This document shows, in pieces, positions 7,307 through 13,677 of a stretch of 13,677 nt of DNA. Both the position numbers and the translations under genes were made by a program. Source of the DNA: Pseudomonadota bacterium (GTDB lineage Bacteria > Pseudomonadota > Gammaproteobacteria > Steroidobacterales > Steroidobacteraceae); the NCBI GenBank assembly GCA_021817875.1, contig JAKAFQ010000043.1, forward strand, positions 1 through 13,677, in the 5' to 3' direction. The notes under the pieces were generated by a model, which saw only the letters and a list, made by a program, of their open reading frames with translations, had not been told where the DNA came from and did not search any database. Position 1 is the first letter of the stretch; each line of letters opens with the position of its first letter.

Positions 7307-7650
7307 TCGTCATCTCCTGGCGCGACATCCCCGCGCAGGTCATCGCCAAACGCGGGCGTGAGACCGCCAAGGCGCCGCTCTCCGCACGCTTCCAGGAAGC
7401 GGTGGACCGCGCCGCCATGCGTGCCGGACGCGGCACCTCGAACGCGTATCTGGCCGACTGGCAACGCAGTCCTCCGCGGCCCTGCGGAGAGGACCTTCAG
7501 GCCGAGGTGCGCGCGGAAGCGGCGCGCCTGGAATCGCTCTACAGCGACGAGCGCCTGGAAGCGCTGATCCGCGCCAAGGGCCTGGAGTCCTCCCCGGCGC
7601 AAAGCGCCTCCCCGAGCGCCGCCTCAACCACCGAGCCGGATGAGCCCTGA
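7294..7650 (+). CDS. Small 'Virulence_fact' family protein, function unknown
   Basis: This 118-residue protein begins MANLIVISWRDIPAQVI, continues with FQEAVDRAAMRAG and SNAYLADW, and matches the small family named Virulence_fact (PF13769) as I recall it. The family name says little, and nothing here points to virulence. The product is soluble, has a single cysteine and ends in a Ser/Pro/Glu-rich tail. The start is GTG 7294, inside the preceding gene and overlapping it by 13 bases; this start gives the family N-terminus exactly. The stop is fused to the next start as TGATG. Translational coupling between DUF1638 and the MetV-like protein suggests a subunit or accessory of the methyltetrahydrofolate branch. 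That role is inferred from context only. Confidence 0.82.
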   Translation: MANLIVISWRDIPAQVIAKRGRETAKAPLSARFQEAVDRAAMRAGRGTSNAYLADWQRSPPRPCGEDLQAEVRAEAARLESLYSDERLEALIRAKGLESSPAQSASPSAASTTEPDEP

Positions 7651-8108
7651 TGTACGCGGTACGACTCTGGTCGGTGCGCCACGCGCGCGCCCTGAACGCC
7701 TGGTATCGGGGCTTCGAACGCACTCTCGTGACGCTGCATCCGCTGTTCAAGCGCATCGGCTACCAGCGGCTCGAGCGCCCGGTGGCCGCCCTCGAGCGGC
7801 GGGTCAAAGGTCTGCTGTTCGACTGCAGGATGTGCGGCCAATGCGTGTTGTCCTCCACCGGCATGTCCTGCCCGATGAACTGTCCCAAGCAGCTGCGCAA
7901 TGGCCCCTGCGGCGGAGTGCGCGACAACGGCCACTGCGAGGTGCGCCCCGAGATGAAGTGCGTCTGGTATCAGGCGATTGCCGGCAGCGCGCATATCGCC
8001 GGCGGCCGCGAGGCGCTCGCCCGGATCGAGCTGCCCCTCGACCGGCGGCTGCAGGGCAGATCCTCCTGGCTGCGCGTCACCCGCGAGCGCTCGGGGGAAG
8101 CGGCATGA
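7650..8108 (+). CDS. metV: MetV-like cysteine-rich protein (methylenetetrahydrofolate reductase C-terminal domain family)
   Basis: The 152-residue product has an amphipathic N-terminal third and then eight cysteines at positions 59, 62, 65, 74, 78, 87, 96 and 104, starting CRMCGQC and including NGPCGGV. This is the pattern of the 'MTHFR C-terminal' family (PF12225), the MetV subunit that partners MetF in acetogens. The cysteines probably bind Fe-S clusters or zinc; sequence alone does not settle which. The gene starts on the TGATG junction with the upstream gene and overlaps metF by four bases (ATGA), as expected for subunits of one complex. MetV probably passes electrons between the MetF flavin and an unknown carrier. 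In this pathway the complex would run from methyl-THF to methylene-THF. The electron acceptor is unknown. Confidence 0.88.
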   Translation: MYAVRLWSVRHARALNAWYRGFERTLVTLHPLFKRIGYQRLERPVAALERRVKGLLFDCRMCGQCVLSSTGMSCPMNCPKQLRNGPCGGVRDNGHCEVRPEMKCVWYQAIAGSAHIAGGREALARIELPLDRRLQGRSSWLRVTRERSGEAA

Positions 8109-9127
8109 TCTTCGAGGACGAGCCGGTTCCCGGCCAGCCGCTGCCGATCCTGCCCGGTCACAGCTCCCCGAGCCGCCTCGAGCGGGTGCTGCGCGCCGGT
8201 CAGTTCGCCGTGACCACCGAGCTCGCCCCGCCCGACTCGGCCGATCCGCACGAGGTCTATGAGCGCGCCAGGATCTTCGACGGCCATGTCGATGCCATCA
8301 ACGCCACCGACGGCAGCGGGGCGAACTGCCACATGTCGAGCGTTGCGGTCTGTGCGCTGCTGACGCGCCTCGGCTACGCGCTGGTGATGCAGATCTCCTG
8401 CCGCGACAAGAACCGCATCGCCATCCAGGGCGACATTCTCGGCGGCGCCGCCATGGGCGTGTGCAACATCCTGTGTCTCACCGGCGACGGGGTGCAGGCG
8501 GGCGATCACCCGCAGGCGCAGCCGGTGTTTGATCTTGACTGCATGTCGCTGCTCAGCACTGCGCGCACGCTGCGCGATGAGCAACGGTTCCTCAGCGGCC
8601 GCAAGCTCACCCATGGCCCGCGGGTGTTCATCGGAGCGGCATCGAACCCGTTCGCACAGCCCCTGCAATGGCGAGCCGAGCGCCTGGCGAAGAAGGTCGC
8701 CGCCGGAGCGCAGTTCATTCAGACGCAATACTGCTACGACGTGCCGCTGCTGCGGACCTTCATGCGCCGGGTGCAGGATCTGGGGCTCATCGGCAAGGTC
8801 TTCATCCTCGTCGGCGTCGGGCCGCTGCGCTCGGCGAAGACCGCCGAGTGGATGCGCAGCAACGTCCCCGGCCTGCACATCCCCGATGCGGTGGTGAAGC
8901 GCCTCGCCGGCGCCGAGGACCCGGCGCACGAAGGCCGGCGGCTGTGCGTCGAGCTCATCCAGCAGATCCGCGAGGTGCCGGGCGTGAGCGGCGTGCACGT
9001 CATGGCCTACCGCCAGGAACAGAGTGTTCCCGAGATCATCGAGCGCTCCGGGGTGCTGGGCGGGCGCACCCCCTGGTACCCGGGCCGCACTGCGTACCGC
9101 CAGCCACAAAGAGAAGCCGCATCATGA
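8105..9127 (+). CDS. metF: Methylenetetrahydrofolate reductase (MetF)
   Basis: The 340-residue protein is a flavin-dependent MTHFR with the usual TIM-barrel features. TTELAPP contains Glu39 at the place of the catalytic Glu of E. coli MetF. ATDG, ISCRDKNR, CLTGDGV (Asp128 in the flavin/folate loop), GAASNPF and QTQYCYD follow in the expected order. It interconverts 5-methyl-THF and methylene-THF. Here it probably works in the oxidative direction, channelling methyl groups into C1 metabolism, because its neighbours feed methyl-THF to it. The ATG at 8105 overlaps the metV stop and has a good ribosome site (GGGGGAAG at 8093-8100). It is longer than the roughly 300-residue E. coli enzyme, with a proline-rich N-terminal extension. 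The pairing with MetV suggests an acetogen-type MetVF complex, not the NADH-only enzyme. Confidence 0.93.
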   Translation: MIFEDEPVPGQPLPILPGHSSPSRLERVLRAGQFAVTTELAPPDSADPHEVYERARIFDGHVDAINATDGSGANCHMSSVAVCALLTRLGYALVMQISCRDKNRIAIQGDILGGAAMGVCNILCLTGDGVQAGDHPQAQPVFDLDCMSLLSTARTLRDEQRFLSGRKLTHGPRVFIGAASNPFAQPLQWRAERLAKKVAAGAQFIQTQYCYDVPLLRTFMRRVQDLGLIGKVFILVGVGPLRSAKTAEWMRSNVPGLHIPDAVVKRLAGAEDPAHEGRRLCVELIQQIREVPGVSGVHVMAYRQEQSVPEIIERSGVLGGRTPWYPGRTAYRQPQREAAS

Positions 9128-10050
9128 CCGACACCGTCATCAGCTCAGCCCGCCGCGAAGTCGTGATCGGCTTCGAGCGCCCCTTCGTCATGATCGGCGA
9201 GCGGATCAATCCCACCGGCCGCAAGATCCTCGCCGCCGAGATGGCCGCGGGGGATTTCTCGCGCGTCGAGGCCGATGCGCGCGCCCAGGTCGCAGCCGGC
9301 GCGCACATGCTCGATGTCAACGCCGGCATCCCGCTCGCCGATGAACCGGCGATCCTCGCCAGGGCCGTGCAACTGGTGCAATCGGTGACCGACGTGCCGC
9401 TGTCGATCGATTCATCCATCGTGGCGGCGCTCGAGGCGGGACTTGCCGTCTACCGGGGCAAGGCGCTGGTGAACTCCGTCACCGGCGAGGAAGAGCGGCT
9501 CGAGAGCGTGTTGCCGCTGGTGAAGAAGTACGGCGCGGCGGTGGTGGCGATCTCCAACGACGAGACCGGCATCTCCGAGGATCCGGACGTGCGCTTCGAG
9601 GTGGCGAAGAAAATCGTGCACCGCGCGGCCGACCACGGCATTCCGGTGTCCGATGTGGTGGTCGATCCGCTGGTGATGCCGATCGGGGCAATCAACAGGG
9701 CGGGCGTGCAGGTGATGCACCTGCTCAAGCGCCTGCGCGACGAGCTGCGGGTCAACACCACCTGCGGCGCCTCCAACATCAGCTTCGGACTGCCCGCCCG
9801 CGAGGGGATCACCGCGGCATTCCTGATCGCGGCGATCGGCGCCGGCATGACCTCGGCCATCATGAACCCGCTGCACGTCGAGATCGTGCGGGCCGTCATG
9901 GGAGCGGACGTGATGATGGGACATGACCCGGACTGCGCGCGCTGGATCCGCAGATTTCGCGAGGCGCCGCCTCCGGGGGCGGCCGGGGCCGCGGGGGAAG
10001 GCGCGGCGCGCGGCCGGCGTGAGGGAGGTCATCGCCGCCGTGTCAGCTGA
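9124..10050 (+). CDS. Methyltetrahydrofolate:corrinoid protein methyltransferase (MtgA/MeTr-like, pterin-binding domain)
   Basis: The 308-residue protein belongs to the dihydropteroate synthase-like pterin-binding TIM barrels that move methyl groups between corrinoid proteins and tetrahydrofolate. Visible family elements are GERINPTGRK at 25-34, LDVNAG at 63-68, SIDSS at 94-98, NSVTGEEER at 117-125, VDPLVMPIG at 180-188 and CGASNISFGLP at 214-224. In this pathway it would take the methyl from the corrinoid protein and make methyl-THF for MetF. It starts on the ATGA overlap with metF. The last 25 or so residues are a Gly/Ala/Arg-rich tail after a normal family length. That stretch of DNA also holds the ribosome site and start of the next gene, so the tail may exist mainly for coupling. 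A full dihydropteroate synthase role is unlikely in this context. Confidence 0.92.
   Translation: MTDTVISSARREVVIGFERPFVMIGERINPTGRKILAAEMAAGDFSRVEADARAQVAAGAHMLDVNAGIPLADEPAILARAVQLVQSVTDVPLSIDSSIVAALEAGLAVYRGKALVNSVTGEEERLESVLPLVKKYGAAVVAISNDETGISEDPDVRFEVAKKIVHRAADHGIPVSDVVVDPLVMPIGAINRAGVQVMHLLKRLRDELRVNTTCGASNISFGLPAREGITAAFLIAAIGAGMTSAIMNPLHVEIVRAVMGADVMMGHDPDCARWIRRFREAPPPGAAGAAGEGAARGRREGGHRRRVS
10023..10029 (+). promoter_or_regulatory. Ribosome binding site inside the pterin methyltransferase gene
   Basis: GGGAGGT lies ten bases before GTG 10040 and supports that codon as the start of the activator gene. The alternative GTG 10019 has no ribosome site. The site is embedded in the end of the upstream reading frame, so the two genes are probably translationally coupled. 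Confidence 0.5.
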
Positions 10051-12070
10051 GCCGAGCGCCCTCGTCGTCTTCACGCCCTCGGGCAAGCGCGGCCGCTTCC
10101 CCCTCGGCACCCCGCTGCTCGCGGCTGCCCGCTCCCTCGGGGTGGATGTCGACTCGGTGTGCGGCGGACGGGCGATCTGCGGCCGTTGTCAGGTGCTCGT
10201 CATGGAGGGTGAGTTCGCCAAGCACGGGGTCGTCTCGAGGGCGCAGCATCTCTCGCCGCCGAACGAGGCCGAAGACAGCTACGCCCGCCGCCGCGGCCTG
10301 CCGGAGGGTCACCGCCTGTCCTGCCAGGCGCACATTCTCGGCGACCTGGTGGTGGATGTGCCGCCTTCGAGCCAGGTGCACCGGCAGGTGGTACGCAAGC
10401 GCGCCGATGTGCGCGCCATCACCCTCGATCCGGTCGTGCGGCTGCATTACGTCGAAGTGCGCCAGCCGGATATGCACGACCCCGCGGGCGATCTGCAAAG
10501 GCTGAAGGAAGCCCTCGCGCGCGAGTGGCAGTTGCAGGACCTGCGCTGTGACCTTCAGGTGCTGCAGAGTCTGCAGGCGGCCCTGCGCCGCGGGCAGTGG
10601 AAGGTCACCGTCGCGGTGCATGCCGCCTCGCAGATCATCGCGGTCTGGCCCGGCTTTCACGAGCGTGCGCTGGGGCTGGCGGTGGACATCGGCTCGACCA
10701 CCATCGCCGCACACCTGTGCGACCTGGAGTCGGGCGAAGTGCTGGCCTCGAGCGGCGCCATGAACCCTCAGATCCGCTTCGGCGAGGATCTGATGAGCCG
10801 CGTTTCCTACTCCATGATGCACCCGGGCGGCGCCCAGCAGATGACCGCCGCCGTGCGCGAGGCACTCAATGCCCTCGCCGCCGACGTCGCGCACCAGGCC
10901 CATGCCGGCCCCGAGGACATCCTGGAGGTCTGCCTCGTCGGCAATCCCATCATGCATCACCTGCTGCTCGGCATCGACCCGGTGGAGCTCGGCGGCGCCC
11001 CCTTTGCGCTCGCCACCGACGAGGCGACGCTGCTGCGCACCGCGGAACTCGGTCTTGCCCTGCATCCGAACGCCCGGGTCTACGTGCTGCCGTGCATCGC
11101 AGGACACGTCGGCGCCGACACCGCCGGCATGATCCTCTCGGAACGGCCGGACCTCTCGGACGACATCACGCTTCTCGTCGACGTCGGCACGAACGCCGAG
11201 ATCGTCCTCGGCAACCGCGAGCGCCTGCTCGCCTGCTCCAGCCCCACCGGTCCGGCCTTCGAAGGGGCGCAGATCAGCTCCGGTCAGCGCGCCGCACCCG
11301 GAGCGATCGAGCGGGTGCGCATCGATCCGCTCTCGCTCGAACCGCGCTTCAAAGTGATCGGCTCGGATCTGTGGTCCGATGAGCCCGGGTTCGAGGACTC
11401 GATCAAAGACACGGGCATCACGGGCATCTGCGGCTCCGGCATCATCGAGATCATCGCCGAGATGTATCTGTCGGGCATCATCAATCAGGACGGCGTGCTC
11501 GACGGCTCACTCGCCGCGCGCAGCCCACGTATCGTGGCGCAGGGCCGCACCTTCAGCTACGTGGTGTACCAGGGCGCGCAGACCCTCACCATCACCCAGA
11601 ACGACGTGCGCGCCATCCAACTCGCCAAGGCCGCCCTCCATGCCGGCATCCGCCTGCTGATGGAGCGCTTCGGGACTGAGCACGTCGATCGCATTCGCCT
11701 CGCAGGCGCCTTCGGCGCACACATCGACGTCAAGTACGCAATGCTGCTCGGGATGATCCCGGACTGCGACCTGTCGCAGGTCGTCTCCGCGGGCAATGCC
11801 GCCGGCACCGGCGCGCGCATCGCGCTGCTCGAGTTCGGTTCGCGCCGCACGATCGAAGCCCTCGTGCACACGGTCACCAAGGTCGAAACGGCCATCGAGC
11901 CGCGATTCCAGCAGCATTTCGTCGAGGCCATGGGAATCCCGCACTCCACCGCAGCGTACCCGCAGCTGCGCCGGGCGGTCGACCTGCCTGCCCCCAAGAC
12001 ACTCGCGGCGCGCGACAGCGCGCGCGCGCGGCGGCGCCGGACACCGCCGGAAGCCGTGCAAAGCGACTGA
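10040..12070 (+). CDS. ATP-dependent reductive activator of corrinoid proteins (RACE type; 2Fe-2S + ASKHA/DUF4445)
   Basis: Corrinoid methyl carriers are occasionally oxidised to inactive Co(II), and RACE proteins return them to Co(I) using ATP. This 676-residue product has an N-terminal plant-type 2Fe-2S domain with cysteines 41, 47, 50 and 95 (C-x5-C-x2-C...C), a linker region, and a large ASKHA-type ATPase domain. Phosphate-binding elements are VDIGSTT at 215-221 and LVDVGTNAEI near 379-388, with GICGSGIIE, RLAGAFGAH and GNAAGTGARIALL later on. The single N-terminal 2Fe-2S cluster separates it from methanogen RamA, which carries C-terminal ferredoxin clusters. The GTG start at 10040 is chosen for its ribosome site and overlaps the previous gene by 11 bases. 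A basic Arg-rich tail ends the protein. It is the last gene of the operon. The electron donor is unknown. Confidence 0.92.
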   Translation: MSAEPSALVVFTPSGKRGRFPLGTPLLAAARSLGVDVDSVCGGRAICGRCQVLVMEGEFAKHGVVSRAQHLSPPNEAEDSYARRRGLPEGHRLSCQAHILGDLVVDVPPSSQVHRQVVRKRADVRAITLDPVVRLHYVEVRQPDMHDPAGDLQRLKEALAREWQLQDLRCDLQVLQSLQAALRRGQWKVTVAVHAASQIIAVWPGFHERALGLAVDIGSTTIAAHLCDLESGEVLASSGAMNPQIRFGEDLMSRVSYSMMHPGGAQQMTAAVREALNALAADVAHQAHAGPEDILEVCLVGNPIMHHLLLGIDPVELGGAPFALATDEATLLRTAELGLALHPNARVYVLPCIAGHVGADTAGMILSERPDLSDDITLLVDVGTNAEIVLGNRERLLACSSPTGPAFEGAQISSGQRAAPGAIERVRIDPLSLEPRFKVIGSDLWSDEPGFEDSIKDTGITGICGSGIIEIIAEMYLSGIINQDGVLDGSLAARSPRIVAQGRTFSYVVYQGAQTLTITQNDVRAIQLAKAALHAGIRLLMERFGTEHVDRIRLAGAFGAHIDVKYAMLLGMIPDCDLSQVVSAGNAAGTGARIALLEFGSRRTIEALVHTVTKVETAIEPRFQQHFVEAMGIPHSTAAYPQLRRAVDLPAPKTLAARDSARARRRRTPPEAVQSD

Positions 12071-12112
12071 GCGCAGCCACGGGGCCTGCCATCGCGCTGC
12101 GAGGATCCCGCA

Positions 12113-12132
12113 TGCCGCCGGGCGCGGCGGCA
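12113..12132. terminator. GC-rich hairpin between convergent genes, possible bidirectional terminator
   Basis: TGCCGCCG (12113-12120) pairs perfectly with CGGCGGCA (12125-12132) around a four-base loop. It sits in the 81-base gap between the activator stop and the convergent porin stop, where a terminator for both genes is expected. There is no T-tract on either side, so it may work as a Rho-assisted or mRNA-stabilising stem. Confidence 0.5.
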
Positions 12133-12151
12133 CCCCTCGCGGGCGCTGCGG

Positions 12152-13498
12152 CTAGAAGGCGTAGGTGATCATCACCCTGTTGTAGATGAAGCGCCCGCCG
12201 CCCGGATCGGCCCGCCCGTGGCTGATCCCGAGCCGGTTGCGCAGCGACAGGCCGTTGAGCCAGCCGCGCAGCCTGTAGATGATGCCGAAGTACAGCTGCG
12301 TGTTGTGACCCTGGAAATCCGCATGGTATTCGGCGATCGAGGCCGACAACAGCAGGCGCCTGCCGAGCGCCGCATCGGTGGCCCTCACTTTCCACGCGTG
12401 CCCGGGGCCGAGCTCGACCAGGCCGCGGATCATCGAGGTGGTATAGAGCGGATCGGTGGCGAACCCGGCGGTGTACGGCGAGATGAGCGCCCCTGCTCCG
12501 AGCGCGCCCGCACCCTGCCGCCGCATCTGATTGTAGGCGACCGACAGACTCGCGCCGTAGCCCTGCACGCCCACGATACCCCCCAGGGTGAGGTCGTCGG
12601 CCGCCGTGCCGGGCTGGCCGAAGAAACGCGTATCGCTTCCGGCGAAGCGGTTCGAGCGCCCCCACTCGCGCACCAGCTGCACGCCCGCGCAGGGCCTGAG
12701 GCCCGAACCCGTCGGCAGCGTCGCGTCGATCTGGCCGTAGATCATGTGGGCAAAGCCGATGAAATTGTAGAACCACGCGGTCGCCTTCAGCGAGGAGATC
12801 CCGTAGCGGGCACCGACAGCGGTGGTACCCGGGGCATGCGCCGCGTCGGCCGGCAGATTCGAGATGCCGCCGTAGGCGGCATCGCCGTTCCACGTCGCCG
12901 GATAGTAGTTGTTGTCCGTGAAGAAGCCCTCTGCGGTACGGCTCCTGTACCGCAGGATGCGCAGTGCCGCGAGCTGCAGGCCCGGCACGGGGGTGAAGGT
13001 ACCGTAGGCTGCCCGGTACGTCGCAGGCAGCGCACGCGAATCGCTTGCGTTCGCCCAAGGCGTGGCGAGAAGCTGATCGCCGATGCGCACCAGGGCGTCA
13101 TGCCCGCTGTACTGGACGAACGCCTGACCGAGCGCGTTGACGGCATTCGCGGCGCCCATCAGCGTCGAATCGACCCGCTTGGGATTGGCGCTTCGCGACC
13201 CGAGGGCGCTTGCGCTGTAGAAGCTCGCCCCGAGACTGAAGCCTCCGAGGAACCTTGCGGTCTGGTAGTTGAACAGACCGGCGAGCGAGAACGCCTCGGC
13301 GTTCGCCGCCGAGGCGCTCGAGAAATCGCGGCGGAAATAATACGAGCGCAACTGACCGCTGAATGTCCCCCGCGCCAGGAAACCCGCCAGTGTGTCCGCA
13401 TGCGCGGCCGGCATCGCGACCGCAACGGCCAGCGTCGCGGCGGCGAGCCGGCCGACATTCGCCGGCACCGGGTGGGAAGTACGCTGTTGTCTTCGCAT
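12152..13498 (-). CDS. OprD-family outer-membrane porin
   Basis: The 448-residue protein begins with a classic signal peptide: a basic start (MRRQQR), a hydrophobic Ala/Val stretch at about 18-32 and the cleavage site AHA after residue 34. The mature part is rich in alternating aromatic and small residues typical of a beta-barrel. It carries OprD-like features such as FSGQLRSYYF near the mature N-terminus, a late LRNRLG strand, and a terminal RVMITYAF with the final Phe needed for outer-membrane insertion. OprD porins pass small charged solutes such as amino acids and carboxylates. Convergence with the demethylation operon suggests, without proof, that it admits the methylated substrate. The ATG at 13498 is chosen because it gives a proper signal peptide and has AGAAGG (13508-13513) nine bases upstream. 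The frame extends farther upstream, but those residues are not signal-like. Confidence 0.9.
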   Translation of the reverse strand: MRRQQRTSHPVPANVGRLAAATLAVAVAMPAAHADTLAGFLARGTFSGQLRSYYFRRDFSSASAANAEAFSLAGLFNYQTARFLGGFSLGASFYSASALGSRSANPKRVDSTLMGAANAVNALGQAFVQYSGHDALVRIGDQLLATPWANASDSRALPATYRAAYGTFTPVPGLQLAALRILRYRSRTAEGFFTDNNYYPATWNGDAAYGGISNLPADAAHAPGTTAVGARYGISSLKATAWFYNFIGFAHMIYGQIDATLPTGSGLRPCAGVQLVREWGRSNRFAGSDTRFFGQPGTAADDLTLGGIVGVQGYGASLSVAYNQMRRQGAGALGAGALISPYTAGFATDPLYTTSMIRGLVELGPGHAWKVRATDAALGRRLLLSASIAEYHADFQGHNTQLYFGIIYRLRGWLNGLSLRNRLGISHGRADPGGGRFIYNRVMITYAF

Positions 13499-13677
13499 GG
13501 ATGAATGCCTTCTGTTTCGTGATATTCTTTTGAATATACCGATGACCGCAATGAGCTCCGGGTGCGATCGGAACCCGAGTTCAAGCCGGGAGTGACGCTC
13601 GCGGCGTCGGCGCCGCGCACTGCGCCCCGCCCGCAAGGGCAAGGCGCGGTCGGTCGGAGCCGCGCAGGCGAGATCGG
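13499..13677 (-). promoter_or_regulatory. Porin promoter region and ribosome site
   Basis: This region upstream of the porin is less GC-rich near the gene than the rest of the window. On the minus strand TATATT (13533-13538) is a reasonable -10 box, and AGAAGG (13508-13513) is the ribosome site. No clear -35 sequence lies 16-18 bases upstream of the -10, which would fit an activator-dependent promoter. I see no gene in the remaining sequence to the window edge. Confidence 0.45.
13522..13537. promoter_or_regulatory. AT-rich inverted repeat upstream of the porin, candidate operator
   Basis: ATATTC (13522-13527) and GAATAT (13532-13537) form a perfect six-base inverted repeat around TTTT. The repeat overlaps the proposed -10 box and the expected transcription start of the porin. 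An AT-only spacer and AT-rich arms are striking against the GC-rich background. The position suits a repressor site. The regulator is not encoded in the window. Confidence 0.45.

Noticed and set aside
9923..10039. N-terminal extension of the activator from 9923
   Set aside because: It would overlap the pterin methyltransferase by more than 120 bases, and the residues are basic and featureless. GTG 10040 has a good ribosome site and starts just before the 2Fe-2S domain.

Overview
The window is GC-rich throughout and carries an OprD-type outer-membrane porin, so it comes from a Gram-negative bacterium, most likely a proteobacterium. I cannot place it more precisely. Base composition and codon use look uniform. 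I see no insertion sequence, phage gene, tRNA, rRNA or CRISPR array.

Layout. A partial FAD-dependent oxidoreductase gene runs leftward off the left edge (1-1067, minus). It is divergent from an MttB-superfamily methyltransferase gene (1331-2881, plus), with a 263-base shared regulatory gap. Next on the plus strand come a ProP/MHS-type MFS symporter (3043-4347) and a YcaD-like MFS protein (4501-5850). A tight plus-strand operon follows: corrinoid protein (5972-6673), DUF1638 protein (6689-7306), small 'Virulence_fact' family protein (7294-7650), cysteine-rich MetV-like protein (7650-8108), methylenetetrahydrofolate reductase (8105-9127), methyltetrahydrofolate:corrinoid methyltransferase (9124-10050) and an ATP-dependent corrinoid activator of the RACE type (10040-12070). 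A convergent OprD-type porin gene (12152-13498, minus) closes the window.

How the genes fit together (family knowledge plus inference). The porin and the symporter could bring a methylated amine, such as a betaine-like compound, into the cell. The MttB homologue would move one methyl group to the histidine-bound cobalt of the corrinoid protein. The pterin methyltransferase would pass it to tetrahydrofolate. MetF with the MetV-like protein would oxidise methyl-THF to methylene-THF for assimilation or further oxidation. The RACE protein would re-reduce cobalt that has been oxidised to Co(II). The divergent FAD oxidoreductase may act on the demethylated product.

The MttB homologue has no in-frame amber codon, so it is of the non-pyrrolysine type. 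These enzymes use quaternary amines in the few cases characterised in anaerobes. The least understood members are the DUF1638 and Virulence_fact proteins, which lie inside the translationally coupled core and have no established biochemical role that I know of. They are the best candidates here for an undescribed component of the pathway.
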